Shown here: positions 44,830 through 54,111 of the stretch, in pieces | How positions within the stretch are numbered: the stretch's first letter is position 1 | Layout: the number at the start of each line of letters is the position of its first letter | Assembly: GCA_028751875.1 (NCBI GenBank) | Contig: CM054159.1 | Coordinates: 14,728,960-14,792,959 of the forward strand | DNA from: Rapana venosa | Taxonomy: Eukaryota; Mollusca; Gastropoda; Neogastropoda; Muricidae | Direction: 5' to 3' | Length of the DNA stretch: 64,000 nucleotides | Made by a program: the position numbers and the translations under genes | The notes under the pieces: model-generated | Database searches by the model: none | Seen by the model: only the letters and a program-made list of their open reading frames with translations | Told to the model about the DNA's origin: nothing

Positions 44830-45479
44830 AAACAAAGAATGAGTATTCTTCACATGAACAGATCAAGAAAAAACGTTAAAATAATGAATAAACTGAAATT
44901 CAAAAAGAACTACAAGAACTACAGTACATGCTCTATAGGACTTAACAACAAACCTTTAGCAATGTCCAACGTTACCTTTTCATTGTTCAAAACTTCGTTA
45001 ATGGAATTCTCGGGATTGCCATCGTTTGTAAAATGCTTCATATGCGGGTTTTTTTCTGTAGATAATGTTAGGCCATTTTCAATTATATACCTGCTTAAAA
45101 TTATCAAGGTCTTTTTTGGTACAGTTTTTAAACATATAATTTAAAGACCTTTTCGGTGTGTTTTGTTTCATGGTAACATTCATCCACATGCATACTATGT
45201 CATCTGCATATTGTACCAAAATAACGTTCGGAGACCATGTTTAGGAAGATCATGTAACAGGATATGGAATAGAACTGGTGCTATAACGGAGCCTTGTGGT
45301 AAGCCCATATCAAGATATCTAGGATCTGAATAGTTATTTGCGACCTTTACCTGAATAGATCTATTGCTAAGAAAGCTATTGATGTAATGATAAATGTTTC
45401 CGGAAAGGCCATTTGTCTTCAACGTTCTTAATAACTTTGCATGCCAAACTTGATCATAAGCTTCATTTATGCTTGCGTG

Positions 45480-45480
<1 letters not shown>
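44830..45480 (-). mobile_element. Jockey-like LINE RT fragment
   Basis: On the minus strand the order is INEAYDQVWHAKLL (about 45465-45425; motif A region), FLSNRSIQVKV (about 45370), MGLPQGSVIAPVLF (about 45305-45265; motif B), then YADD in the next frame (45199-45210; motif C), then ENGLTLSTEK (about 45090). One frameshift lies just before motif C and others follow it, but the catalytic YADD codons are intact. LPQGS...P.LF with an INEAYD motif A points to the Jockey/I group, a different family from the LINEs at 10975 and 54651. Endonuclease and tail are not visible. Microsatellites flank both sides. Confidence 0.8.
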
Positions 45481-45511
<31 letters not shown>

Positions 45512-45605
45512 TGTGTGTGTATGGTGTGTGTGTGTTGTGCGCGCGCGTGTGTTGCGTGTGTGTGTGTGTGTGCGCGCGCGCGGTGTGTGTATGTGTGTGT
45601 GTGTC
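45476..45605. repeat. TGCG/TG microsatellite
   Basis: GCGTGCGTGCGT, then TG and GCGCGC runs. Confidence 0.95.
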
Positions 45606-45699
45606 ATGTCAAAGATAAAAGGCTTATTGTGTTTATACTCTATCTTTGTCCATGTTGTTGTAGTCGGTTGCTTTTTTTTTTACCCCTTTGCTTTGTTGA

Positions 45700-45802
45700 T
45701 AGTCCCTAATCAGGGCAAGGGCCGGATAAAAACAACAAAAAGAAGTATGCGAAAGTTCATTCCGTTACCCTTGAAAAACAAAGATTCATTCATTATACTT
45801 GT
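45700..45802 (+). repeat. Tail module, copy 1
   Basis: AATCAGGGCAAGGGCCGGAT then A-rich, GTTACCCTTGAAAAACAAAG and ATTCATTCATT. Related copies are at 46697 and 47127. The order, a conserved segment then AAAGATT and a tetranucleotide repeat, looks like the 3' end of a retroposon. Confidence 0.6.
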
Positions 45803-45809
45803 GTCCTTG

Positions 45810-45811
<2 letters not shown>

Positions 45812-45856
<45 letters not shown>

Positions 45857-46079
45857 CAAATTCATTTAACGGGTTTTGTTGTTGTTGTTGGTTGTTTTTG
45901 TTTTTTTTACAATGTATGATATTATTAAGTGTGTATGTGTGTGTGTGTGTGTGTGTTTCGCGCGCGCGTTCAAAATAATTTAACTTTGTTTCTCAAAATG
46001 TGTGATATTTGTGTGTGTGTGGTGTGTGTGTGTGTGTGGTTGTGTGGTGTGTGTGTATGTGTGTGTGCTGTGTGTGTGT

Positions 46080-46122
<43 letters not shown>

Positions 46123-46135
46123 TGTGTGGTGCCAT
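45812..46135. repeat. TG microsatellites separated by short spacers
   Basis: TG at 45812-45855, 45930-45956 and 46009-46130. The spacer words TTCAAA-TTCATTTAAC and TTCAAAATAATTTAAC suggest the spacer-plus-TG unit was itself duplicated. Confidence 0.9.
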
Positions 46136-46163
46136 GGCAAAGATTAAAAGGCTCGTTGTGTTC

Positions 46164-46165
<2 letters not shown>

Positions 46166-46252
<87 letters not shown>
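46166..46252. repeat. CT microsatellite
   Basis: About 85 bp of CT. Confidence 0.97.
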
Positions 46253-46257
<5 letters not shown>

Positions 46258-46430
46258 TGTTTCTTTAACAGATTCCTTCATTATCCTCGTGTTCTCGCTG
46301 TTCTGTCGTGTTGACAGGCCTGTGGTGCTGAGAAAGTCTGAGGACAGACAGCCACCCTGGAGAGAAAACTGTCGACAGCACCACATCCTTCCTATATTAT
46401 CCCAACCATCATCTTGGTTAAGGAACTCTG
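46253..46430. other. Spacer, no gene seen
   Basis: Mixed unique sequence. Confidence 0.4.
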
Positions 46431-46612
46431 TGTCTATCCCTGTCTGTGTCTCTGTCACTGTCTCTCTGTTTGTGTCTGTATGTCTGTCTCCGTCTCTTTA
46501 TCTGTATTTATTTTTAAAATAATTATTTTATTCTTTTATATCGAGGATAATGGAATAAGCACTCATGCTCTGTCTGTCTGCATCTCTCTGTCTCTCTCTG
46601 TCTTTGTCTATC

Positions 46613-46656
<44 letters not shown>

Positions 46657-46690
46657 CTCTCTCTCTTCTCTCTCTCTCTCTCTCTCTCTT
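46431..46690. repeat. CTGT/CT array with SINE B 3' scrap
   Basis: CTGT and CT repeats interrupted at 46525-46570 by TTATATCGAGGATAATGGAA then TAAGCACTCATGC, the 3' terminus of SINE B in minus orientation. Confidence 0.85.
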
Positions 46691-46696
46691 TATCTC

Positions 46697-46793
46697 TGAT
46701 AATCTTTAATCAGGACAAAGGCTAGATGGAAAAAAAAGTATATGAATACTTACTCTGTAACCTTTGGAAAATAAAGATCATTGGTTGATTGAT

Positions 46794-46797
<4 letters not shown>
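46697..46797 (+). repeat. Tail module, copy 2
   Basis: AATCAGGACAAAGGCTAGAT, CTGTAACCTTTGGAAAATAA and TTGATTGATTGA, then a CT array. Confidence 0.65.
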
Positions 46798-46877
<80 letters not shown>

Positions 46878-46912
46878 GTGTGTTGTGTGTGTGTGTGTGT
46901 GTGTGTGTGGCG
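46798..46912. repeat. CT then TG microsatellite
   Basis: CT to 46874, then TG 46879-46909. Confidence 0.97.
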
Positions 46913-46913
46913 T

Positions 46914-46992
46914 AAGTCCGATGTACAGAGTTCAGAGAGTTCTCTTCCATATATTATATATGGAGAGAGAACCCTCTGAACTCTGTACATCG

Positions 46993-46997
<5 letters not shown>
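46914..46997. repeat. Imperfect 40-bp-arm palindrome
   Basis: The left arm starts AAGTCCGATGTACAGAGTTC and the right arm ends with its complement GAACTCTGTACATCGGACTT. One mismatch and one indel occur over about 40 bp, with a loop of only a few AT bases at about 46953. It sits between CT/TG and AT microsatellites. Confidence 0.95.
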
Positions 46998-47042
<45 letters not shown>

Positions 47043-47056
47043 CATACATACATATA

Positions 47057-47126
<70 letters not shown>
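46998..47126. repeat. AT microsatellite
   Basis: AT run with CATA and TTAT interruptions. Confidence 0.97.
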
Positions 47127-47130
<4 letters not shown>

Positions 47131-47192
47131 TACTTATTCTGTAACCCTAGGAAAACAAAGATCTTTGATTGATTGATTGTATGATTGATTGA
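47127..47192 (+). repeat. Tail module, copy 3 (short)
   Basis: GAATACTTATTCTGTAACCC, then AAAACAAAGATC and TTGATTGATTG. It lacks the upstream AATCAGG part. Confidence 0.6.
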
Positions 47193-47229
47193 CTCTTTCT
47201 CTCTGTCTCTCTGTGCGTGTTCGTGTGCG

Positions 47230-47480
47230 TGTGTTCTTTCTTCTTCTTCTTTCTTCTTCTTCTTCTTTCTTCATTCTTTTCCTTCTCCTTCTTCTTCTTC
47301 TTCTTCTTTCTTCTTCTTCCTCATTCTTCTTTCTTTTCCTCCTCTTTCTCCTTCTCCTTCTTCTTCTTCTTCTTCTTCTTCTTCTTCCTCTTTCTTCTTT
47401 CTTTTCCTTCTCCTTCTCCTTCTCTTTCTTCTTGTTCTTCTTCTTCTTCTTCTTCTTCGCATTCTTCTACCTCTTCTTCT
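47230..47480. repeat. TTC/CTT trinucleotide array
   Basis: Pyrimidine tract of TTC blocks with CTTTC interruptions. It is the opposite sense of the GAA tract at 24580. Confidence 0.95.
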
Positions 47481-47688
47481 TCTCATCGGTTCAATGTGCA
47501 TTCACAACAAGGTGGTTAAGACAAATTGTACATTCATGTTAAGAATGTACAGGGGGAAAAAAAGGTGGATTGGTGGGAGGGTGGACAGATGAAGATTGTA
47601 ATGAATTATGATAAGTCTGTCAGATCGAATTTACAGTAGTTCTGCTAATACTGTCTGGCAACTAATTTAAGCGACTGATACTAGGACA
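47481..47688. other. Spacer, no gene seen
   Basis: Unique sequence ending in the left target-site duplication of the next SINE. Confidence 0.5.
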
Positions 47689-47988
47689 GGGGACGGGATA
47701 GCTCAGTGGTCGGAGCACTCGCTTTCCCCCAGCTAAGTTAAGCAGCGCCAAGCGTGGTTACCAGTTGGATGGGTGACCGTTTGGGCGCCTTGGCTTCAGT
47801 ACAGTTCCCCCAGTTCACCCAGCTGTAAATGGGTACCTGCTCTCTTTAGGGTCAGGGATGGTAAAGCAGCAAGGGAGAGGAGATGGGCGGCGCCCTCAAT
47901 ATGCTGGCCCTAGAGAAGTGAGGTCTCTGATGCCTCGCTCCCCTACGACCTTATAGGTTATGGGACTCCTTTACCTTTACTTTTACCT
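47689..47988 (+). mobile_element. Complete 5S/tRNA composite SINE (family A) with target-site duplication
   Basis: The 300-bp element starts GGGACGGGATAGCTCAGTGG, a tRNA-like A-box region. It continues into AAGTTAAGCAGCGCC...GTGGTTACCAGTTGGATG and GGTGACCGTTTGGG, which closely follow the intermediate element and box C of 5S rRNA (known 5S: AAGCTAAGCAGGG..., TTGGATGGGAGACCG..TGGG). The body contains GGTACCTGCTCTCTTTAGGG and TAGGTTATGGG, and the tail is TTTACCTTTACTTTTACCTT. A perfect 10-bp duplication TACTAGGACA flanks it at 47679-47688 and 47989-47998, which is strong evidence for LINE-mediated insertion. Low divergence suggests it is the youngest SINE here. Confidence 0.93.
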
Positions 47989-47998
47989 TACTAGGACA

Positions 47999-48300
47999 TG
48001 CGACTGAAAATGATTCGGAATACTTTGGATATTACCGATTTTGTTTGCTTTTATTATTATTATTTAAGTCTATATTATTTTTTCTCTCATACGAGGCGCT
48101 GAGTACAGGGCAATCAAACAATATAATTATGTATTATGGACTGATGTAATAGCAGAACAAATTAATGCAGAGACCATTTTTGGAATATCTAGGTGTCCAA
48201 GCATTCAGACCTAAGTAATGAATCATGATTTCGATATTTTTTGTGAGTAACCCAGATAATTACATTGAAGTCTTAATAAAAGAAAGTATGTGCATATAGA
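47999..48300. other. AT-rich spacer, no gene seen
   Basis: No repeat or coding signal recognised. Confidence 0.5.
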
Positions 48301-48419
48301 GTGTGCAGCGTGTGTGTGTGGGGGCGCACACGCGCGCGCGTGCGTACATGCATGCATACGCACGCTTGCGTGCGTGTGTGTTTGTGTGTGTGTGTGTTTG
48401 TGTCTTTGTGTTGTTTCAG

Positions 48420-48458
<39 letters not shown>

Positions 48459-48460
48459 TA
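48301..48460. repeat. TG/GCGC and ATA microsatellites
   Basis: TG with GCGCGC and TGCATGCA to 48415, then ATA trinucleotides 48421-48458. A TATAGCGCTGAA word at 48470 and ACATCCAGTCCCCGTGTCTA at 48531 recall SINE B/C sequence. Confidence 0.9.
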
Positions 48461-48891
48461 TGGAATTTGTATAGCGCTGAATCTTGTCAAGCAACACATC
48501 AAAGCACTCAGATGACACTTTAAAAAAAATTACATCCAGTCCCCGTGTCTATGTGTTTTTGTGTGATTATAGATGAAGAGGTTGGGAGATTGGTTTTCGT
48601 TATTTGCTTTTATGTGGAGCGGCTCCTTTGCGTATTGTATTTCAGCAGAGTTCCTCTGCCATTTGCAGGTAGACTAATGTAGAGTATCAACGTTACCGGT
48701 CTAAAACGATGTTACGCTGTACCTTTTCTCTCTTCTCTTCCCTTTCAAGGCAAGGACATTGTGGTCTAACTCTAATGTACTCCCTCATTGTGTGTATGGC
48801 CTCTGTTGTTCCCTCGCTGCTGATCACGCTGAGATTGTCAGGGTGTCTAGGGTCTGACTGTGGCCAGGATTGTAATAGTGTACCTAAGTGA

Positions 48892-48942
48892 GTGAGTGAG
48901 TGAGTGAGTGAGTGAGGGAGTGAGCAAGTTAGTGAGTGAGTG
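48892..48942. repeat. GAGT tetranucleotide array
   Basis: AGTGAGTGAG repeats. The copy at 56262-56310 is badly disrupted. Confidence 0.9.
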
Positions 48943-48969
48943 TGTGTGTTATTGTTATTGTTGTTGTTG

Positions 48970-49016
48970 ACTTCAATTTTACTTCTGTTCACTTCTAGTG
49001 ATATTAGACGAGCGTG
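48970..49016 (+). repeat. Hairpin mini-motif preceding a TG array
   Basis: CTTCAATTTTACTTCTGTTC then ACTTCTAGTGATATTAGACG and A. In the better preserved copies (55751, 63374) CGTCTATTCACT and AGTGATATTAGACG are partial reverse complements, so a short stem-loop can form. Confidence 0.6.
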
Positions 49017-49055
49017 AGTGTGTGTGTGTGTGTGTATGTGTGTGTGTGTATGCTT

Positions 49056-49132
<77 letters not shown>

Positions 49133-49190
49133 AGTGTGTGTTTTGTGTGTGTGTTTGTGTGTGTGTTTGTGTGTGTGTGTGTGTCTGTAT
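49017..49190. repeat. TG microsatellite
   Basis: TG with a GCGCGCGC segment near 49060. Confidence 0.95.
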
Positions 49191-49294
49191 GTGTTTAAAG
49201 ATAGGCAAGACAGATAACATAAAGAGACACAAACAGAATTGTGCGAATGAGAGAGGAGACAGATAAGACACACAGACCGCCATACACACACACA

Positions 49295-49298
<4 letters not shown>

Positions 49299-49356
<58 letters not shown>

Positions 49357-49385
49357 ATATATATATATTATATATATATATAAAT
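49299..49385. repeat. AT microsatellite
   Basis: AT run with TATTATAT interruptions. Confidence 0.97.
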
Positions 49386-49704
49386 AATATGGTCTAATAT
49401 CACCACGAGCGAACAGACGTTGAATTAAAGAAAGATCACACTCACACACAGACATAAACACAGCCAGGAATCTCTTTCTTCCTACAACAGTCACATGCCT
49501 AAAAAATGAAACCCCCTCCCCCCCCTCCCACACCGCTACCTTCCACGATACTACAGTGACATACACCGCAACACACGTACCACACCACCACTCCATATCC
49601 ATCCATCATTCAAAAGCCGTGGTCATCACTCACCCTGACAATGACACTGCTGTCTGTATACTGAACTAGATCCCGTTGACCACATGCCAAGCACTGCGGA
49701 CTTT

Positions 49705-49960
49705 TAAGGGACTGGGATCCACAGTGACTGATAGATGAGACTTATAAACCGAGGCCCCCCGTATTCGAACGCACGCAGAACATCTTCGCGCACACGTTCA
49801 ATCCTGTTCCGCTTTTCGGAAGAGTAGGCCATCGCGTGCCGGTGGAAACGGATGACAAAATTGATAAAAACCGCATACACACAGGGTCTGGTTGTTTAAA
49901 AAAAAAAAAAGCACATGAGTGCTTATTCCATTATCCTCGATATAAAAGAATGAATAAATA
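49705..49960 (+). mobile_element. SINE B, plus orientation, head missing
   Basis: Contains ACTTATAAACCGAGGCCCCC, GCAGAACATCTTCGCGCACA, CGTTCAATCCTGTTCCGCTT, GCGTGCCGGTGGAAACGGAT and the 3' end GTGCTTATTCCATTATCCTC then GATATAAAAGAATGAATAAA. No tRNA-like head precedes it. Confidence 0.88.
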
Positions 49961-50179
49961 AATACTTTATACAGAATAGATTTTGGGGTTGGGGGGGGGG
50001 GGGGGGTGACTCGGTTCACATAATCCTTTCAAAATAGATATTTTTGGGGGGGTGGGGGGGTGGGAGGGGGTGGGATCCACGATGATTGAGGATTCTTACA
50101 ACGTGGACCTTTGTTTCTGTCTTTGCTGTTGGGCGCTCACCAGATTAACACCCTGGGGATCACCGGGAACTACCCCCCC

Positions 50180-50570
50180 CCCCTTCTCTTTCTTTCTTCT
50201 CTCTCTTCCATCTCTCTCTCTCTATCTCTTTCTCTCTTTCTCTCTCTTCCATCTCTCTCTCTCTCTCTCTCTTTTCTCTCTCTCTTCCATCTCTCTTTCT
50301 CTCTTTCTCTTTCTCCCTCTATCCCTCCCTCCCTCTCTCTCTCTTTCTCTCTTTTTCTTTCTTTCTCTCTCTTTTTTCTTTCTTTCTTTTCTTTCTTTCT
50401 TCTTTCTCTCTCTCTCTGTCTCTCTCTTTCTCTCTTCTCTCTCTCTCTCTCTCTCTCTTCTCTACTCTCTCCTCTTCTCTCTCTCTCTCTCTCTTTCCAT
50501 CTCTCTCTCCCTCTCTCTCACCCCTTTATGTCTCTCTCCCCCCCCTCTCTCTCACTCTCTCTTCCATCTG
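50180..50570. repeat. CT/TTTC pyrimidine array
   Basis: CT and CTTT blocks with four CTTCCATCTC words (about 50206, 50246, 50286, 50560), indicating a roughly 40-bp higher-order unit at the start. Poly-G runs precede it near 49995 and 50045. Confidence 0.93.
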
Positions 50571-50830
50571 AGAATTACTGTGACACCTAAAGTGCTCACT
50601 GACTGAGAAGCGTGCGTGTCTTCCCTCATAGGCAGCCATACTCTGACTTGAGGGCATCTTTGTTTTGGTTCTCCCTTTAAAGAGAAGAAAAACTGATTGT
50701 TATGGTAAGACCTGGTCATGACTGATAACAACCGCATCATGACAAGCATGATAACGTTTTGATGTAAGTCCTAGCACTTGATTCACAGCAATAAGTGGCA
50801 CAGATTTTGGTCTGGATCAAAATAATTTTT

Positions 50831-51085
50831 AAGGACGATGGCAGGATGGTCAAGATGTTTGCCTCACCAGCAATGAAGCCGTGAGGTTCTGGGTTCGATT
50901 CCCTACCTCCCCCCTTTCTTCCAAGTTTGACAAAAAATTCGAAGTAAGAGTCAAAGTCCTTCAGTTGAGACTTAAACCAAGGTCCTGTGTGAAAAACACT
51001 GCAGAGCGTCTTGCGCACACGTTAAAACCGTCCTCCTTTTAGAAGAATTGGCCATTGTATGTTGGTAGAAACGGTGACGAGACCC
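50831..51085 (+). mobile_element. SINE B subfamily with a different tRNA-like head
   Basis: The head GGCAGGATGGTCAAGATGTT ... GGGTTCGATTCCC (B-box perfect, 50892-50904) is followed by a SINE B body (CTTGCGCACACGTTAAAACC, GAAGAATTGGCCATTG). The head differs from the GGGACAGCCTAGTGGTCAGA head at 53110, so two tRNA heads share one body. Confidence 0.8.
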
Positions 51086-51688
51086 TCGCATGCACAACGA
51101 TGTCGTGTTTTACCAGCGATCTATGAAGTTGGAATTTGGCTGCCTATATCAGTAAATGGCAGGGGAATAAAACCAATCGCAAACGCGAAAATCTCACCAT
51201 TGGTAAATCTCAGAACTCTCGCCAAAAGGAACGTAAAAAAGACCTAAGTTCTACATCTGGAAAAAAAAAATTGGCAAACTTGACAGTTTTCTGTGTGCAG
51301 TATGCTCAGTGTACTACCACCTTCACCCCCCAAAAAAAACAACAACAAACAACAACAACACCACACAAAAAACAACTAAAACAACAACAAACAAACAAAC
51401 AAAAAACGGTCGCATACGCAAAAAATCTCACCATTAGTAAACCTCAGAACTCTGACCAAAGGAATGAAACAAAACAAAACAAAACAAAACAAGAAAGACC
51501 CAAACTTTTACAGCCTGAAAAAATAGGCAATACTGACACTGTTTTCTGAGTGTAGAAAATCTCGTATACTTTGAAAAACGCTAAAACACACACACAAAAC
51601 GGTCACACACGCAAAAATCTCACCATTGGTGAATCTCAGATTCTCTAACCAGTAGCGAAAAAACAAAAAACAACAAAATGCCTTAAAG

Positions 51689-52263
51689 CATCATCATCAT
51701 CATCATTCAGTCCCATGTCTCAAAGGACGTAGGGGTGACATGAGAGAAGACGCGACATAGATCTTTTCCATGCTTCACGATCTTGTGTGGCTAGTAGAGT
51801 GTTGCAGGGTTGGGCGGTCCATTCTTTGATGTTGTCAAAACCCTTATTTTTTTGGCGGCCTCTTCTTCTCTTGCCTTCAACTGTTCCCTGCAGGATGGTT
51901 TTTGCTAGGGTGTTGTGTCTTGTGGTGTGACCAAACCACATCAGTTTTCTCCTCTTTATGGTGGAGAGCAGAGGTTCTTGGGGGCCCACATGCTTTTTGA
52001 TTTTTTCTTTCACATAGTTGTTGGTCTTGTGTTCTTTGTATGATATTTTGAGGAGTCTTCTGTGGCACTTGTTCTCGAATGCTTGGATTCTCCTCTCTAG
52101 CTCTGCTGACAAAGTCCATGGTTCACAGCCATATAGGAGGATAGATATCACGAGGGATTTGTAAAGGTGATATTTGGTGCAGAAGCTGATGTTGTTGCTT
52201 CTGATGATCCTCTCGAGTCTGGCTAGAGCAGATGTTTCTGTTGCAATGCGAGCTTTCACTTCA
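51689..52263 (-). mobile_element. 5'-truncated LINE with ATG tail and 9-bp target-site duplication
   Basis: The minus strand encodes about 180 residues of a LINE ORF2 C terminus: SILLYGCEPWTLSAELERRI, KCHRRLLKISYKEHKTN, KRRKLMWFGHTTRHNTLAKT, ILQGTVEGKRRRGRQKN and NIKEWT. The 3' end is an (ATG)n tail (CAT repeats at 51689-51706). TAAAGCATC at 51684-51692 and 52264-52272 is a target-site duplication. The apparent start Met-Leu-Tyr lies in the target site, so it is not a gene start. A frame break at the NKGFDN position replaces the expected Ser-Trp. Related to 26311-27206. Confidence 0.9.
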
Positions 52264-52779
52264 TAAAGCATCTACAACTAAAAAGTTAGCGAAATTGACC
52301 CTGTTTTATATGTACACGAAAACCCAGTATACTGCACACACAAAGGGTCACACACGCACAAATCTTACGCTCGAAGCTCTAACCTAAGGAACGGAAAAAA
52401 AGCAACAAAACAAAAAGACCCAAGTTTCTTTAGCCTGAGAAAAAATTGCCCAAATTGACCCTGCTTTCTGTGTGCAGTAAAACTCACTATACTAAAAAAA
52501 ACACACCCACACCCAACAACAAAACTGGTCGCATACGCGAAAATCTCACCATTGGTGAATCTCAGACTCCAACTAAAGCAATGAAAAACAAAACCAAACA
52601 AAACAAGAAAGACTCGAGCTTTTTACAGCCTGAAAAAATAGCAAAATTGACACTGTTTTCTGAGAGTAGAAATAGCTCAGTATACTAAGAACAAAAAAAA
52701 ACAAAACAAATTAATGGTGGCATACACAAAAATGTCACCATTGGTGAACTTCAGAGCTCTAACCTAAGGATTTAATTCT

Positions 52780-53130
52780 TTATTAAATATTCTTTTATAT
52801 CGAGGATAATGGAATAAGCACTTGTATACTTTTTTACATCCATTTCCCCCCGTGTGTGTGCGGTTTGTAAATTTTTGTCATCTGCTCCCCCGGCACACAA
52901 TGGCCTACTATTACAAAAAAGCGGAACACGGATTTAACGTGTGCGCAAGACGTTTCTGGGTGCGTTCGCACACGGGGAGCCTCGATTTATAGTTTCATCC
53001 GAAGGACTTTGGGAAGAGTGGAGTCCTCCCAATGATGTTAACTCCAGGGGGAAAATATCCCCCCTTGAAACGGAAATCGAAACCCGGGTCGTCAGATTGC
53101 GAGCGCAATGTTCTGACCACTAGGCTGTCC
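52780..53130 (-). mobile_element. SINE B, full length with tRNA-like head
   Basis: On minus the head at 53131-53070 reads GGACGGGACAGCCTAGTGGT...GCGAGCGCAATCTGACGACCCGGG (split here) with a GGTTTCGATTTCC B-box carrying one extra T. The body runs through ATCATTGG...CTCCACTCTTCCC, CGGATGAAACTATAAATCGA and TTGCGCACACGTTAAATCCG to the 3' end GTGCTTATTCCATTATCCTC near 52795. Inserted into the satellite array. The copy at 60118 lacks the extra bases. Confidence 0.92.
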
Positions 53131-53507
53131 CGTCCTCCACCCCACCCCCCCCACCCCCCAACCCCCCACCCCCACCGGGAACGGAAAAAAAAAAGCAACA
53201 AAACAAAAAAAAATCCAAACTTCTTTAGCCTGAAACAACAAAAAAAAGCCCCAATTGAGCCTGGTTTCTAGGTGCAGGAAAGCTCAGTATAATATGAGCT
53301 AGCAATGGCTGTTTGACAGAGAGAGGTTTGGTAATTGCAGGGCAGCACTCTTTCCTGACCCCCCAACCCATGTCTTCGTTTCTTTCTTTCGTCTTCTTCT
53401 TCTCTTTCTGCAGGTTTTCTGTTTGGTTTACAGCCCAGGTGTGCTTTCACTGACAAGTTTGCTGGGGAGAAACGTTTGGGTATTGGTGTTATGTAAGGGG
53501 AAGGGTG

Positions 53508-53511
<4 letters not shown>
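53131..53511. other. C-rich tract, last satellite part and spacer
   Basis: CCCCACC tract (53131-53178), the residual satellite unit to about 53310, then unique sequence with a CTTCTTTC segment. No gene seen. Confidence 0.5.
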
Positions 53512-53597
<86 letters not shown>

Positions 53598-53699
53598 GTG
53601 TGTGTGTCTGTGTGTGTGTGTGTGTGGTGTGTGTGTAGGTGTGTGTGTGTGGCGTGTGTGTGTGCGTGGTGTGTGTTGTGTGTGTTTGTGTGGTGTGGT

Positions 53700-53750
<51 letters not shown>

Positions 53751-53831
53751 TGTGGGATGTGTGTGGCGTGTGTGTGTGCGTGGTGTGTGTGTTGTGGTGT
53801 GTGTACGTGGTGTGTGTGGTGTGTGTATGTG

Positions 53832-53863
<32 letters not shown>

Positions 53864-53960
53864 GTGTGCGTGTGTGTGTGGTGCGTGCTGTGTGTGTGTG
53901 CGTGCTGTGTGTGTGTGTGTGTGTGTGTGTTGCGCGCGCGCGCGCGTCGTGTGTGTGTTT
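53512..53960. repeat. GA then TG microsatellite
   Basis: GA 53512-53594, TG 53596-53930 with GGCGTG and GCGTGG variants, a GCGCGC run and T10. Confidence 0.97.
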
Positions 53961-53974
53961 TTTTTTTTGATTTC

Positions 53975-54090
53975 TTTTATTTTATTCTATTCTTTTATTT
54001 TCGAGGATAATGAAATAAGCACTTATGTGTTTTTTCTACATCTAGTCCCCGTGTGTATGCGGTTTTTGTAAATGTTGTCATCTGCTCCCA
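53975..54090 (-). mobile_element. SINE B 3' third
   Basis: TTTTCGAGGATAATGAAATA, AGCACTTATGTG, ATCTAGTCCCCGTGTGTATG and TTTTGTAAATGTTGTCATCT then GCTCCCA, ending at a TG/GA array. Confidence 0.9.
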
Positions 54091-54111
54091 TTGTGTGTGT
54101 CTGTGTGTGCG

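Larger units (their letters stand above)
51170..53310 (+). repeat. ~185-bp satellite array, six units, with two nested insertions
   Basis: The segment ATCTCACCATTGGTGAATCT recurs (with variants) at 51191, 51425, 51617, 52362, 52543 and 52732. Each is followed by AACCTAAGGAACGAAA, AAGACCCAAG-TTTACAGCCT, AATTGACACTGTTTTCTG, then CAGTATACTA and GGTCGCATACGC. After removing a LINE (51689-52263) and a SINE (about 52770-53175), the spacing is roughly 160-235 bp. The array is not in-frame and looks non-coding. Confidence 0.88.

Noticed and set aside
47715..47790. 5S rRNA gene
   Set aside because: Only the internal promoter part resembles 5S. The ends do not pair and the sequence continues into the SINE body with a target-site duplication around the whole.
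51170..53310. CRISPR-like array
   Set aside because: Units are ~185 bp, diverged throughout, with no short identical repeats and unique spacers, and the host is eukaryotic.
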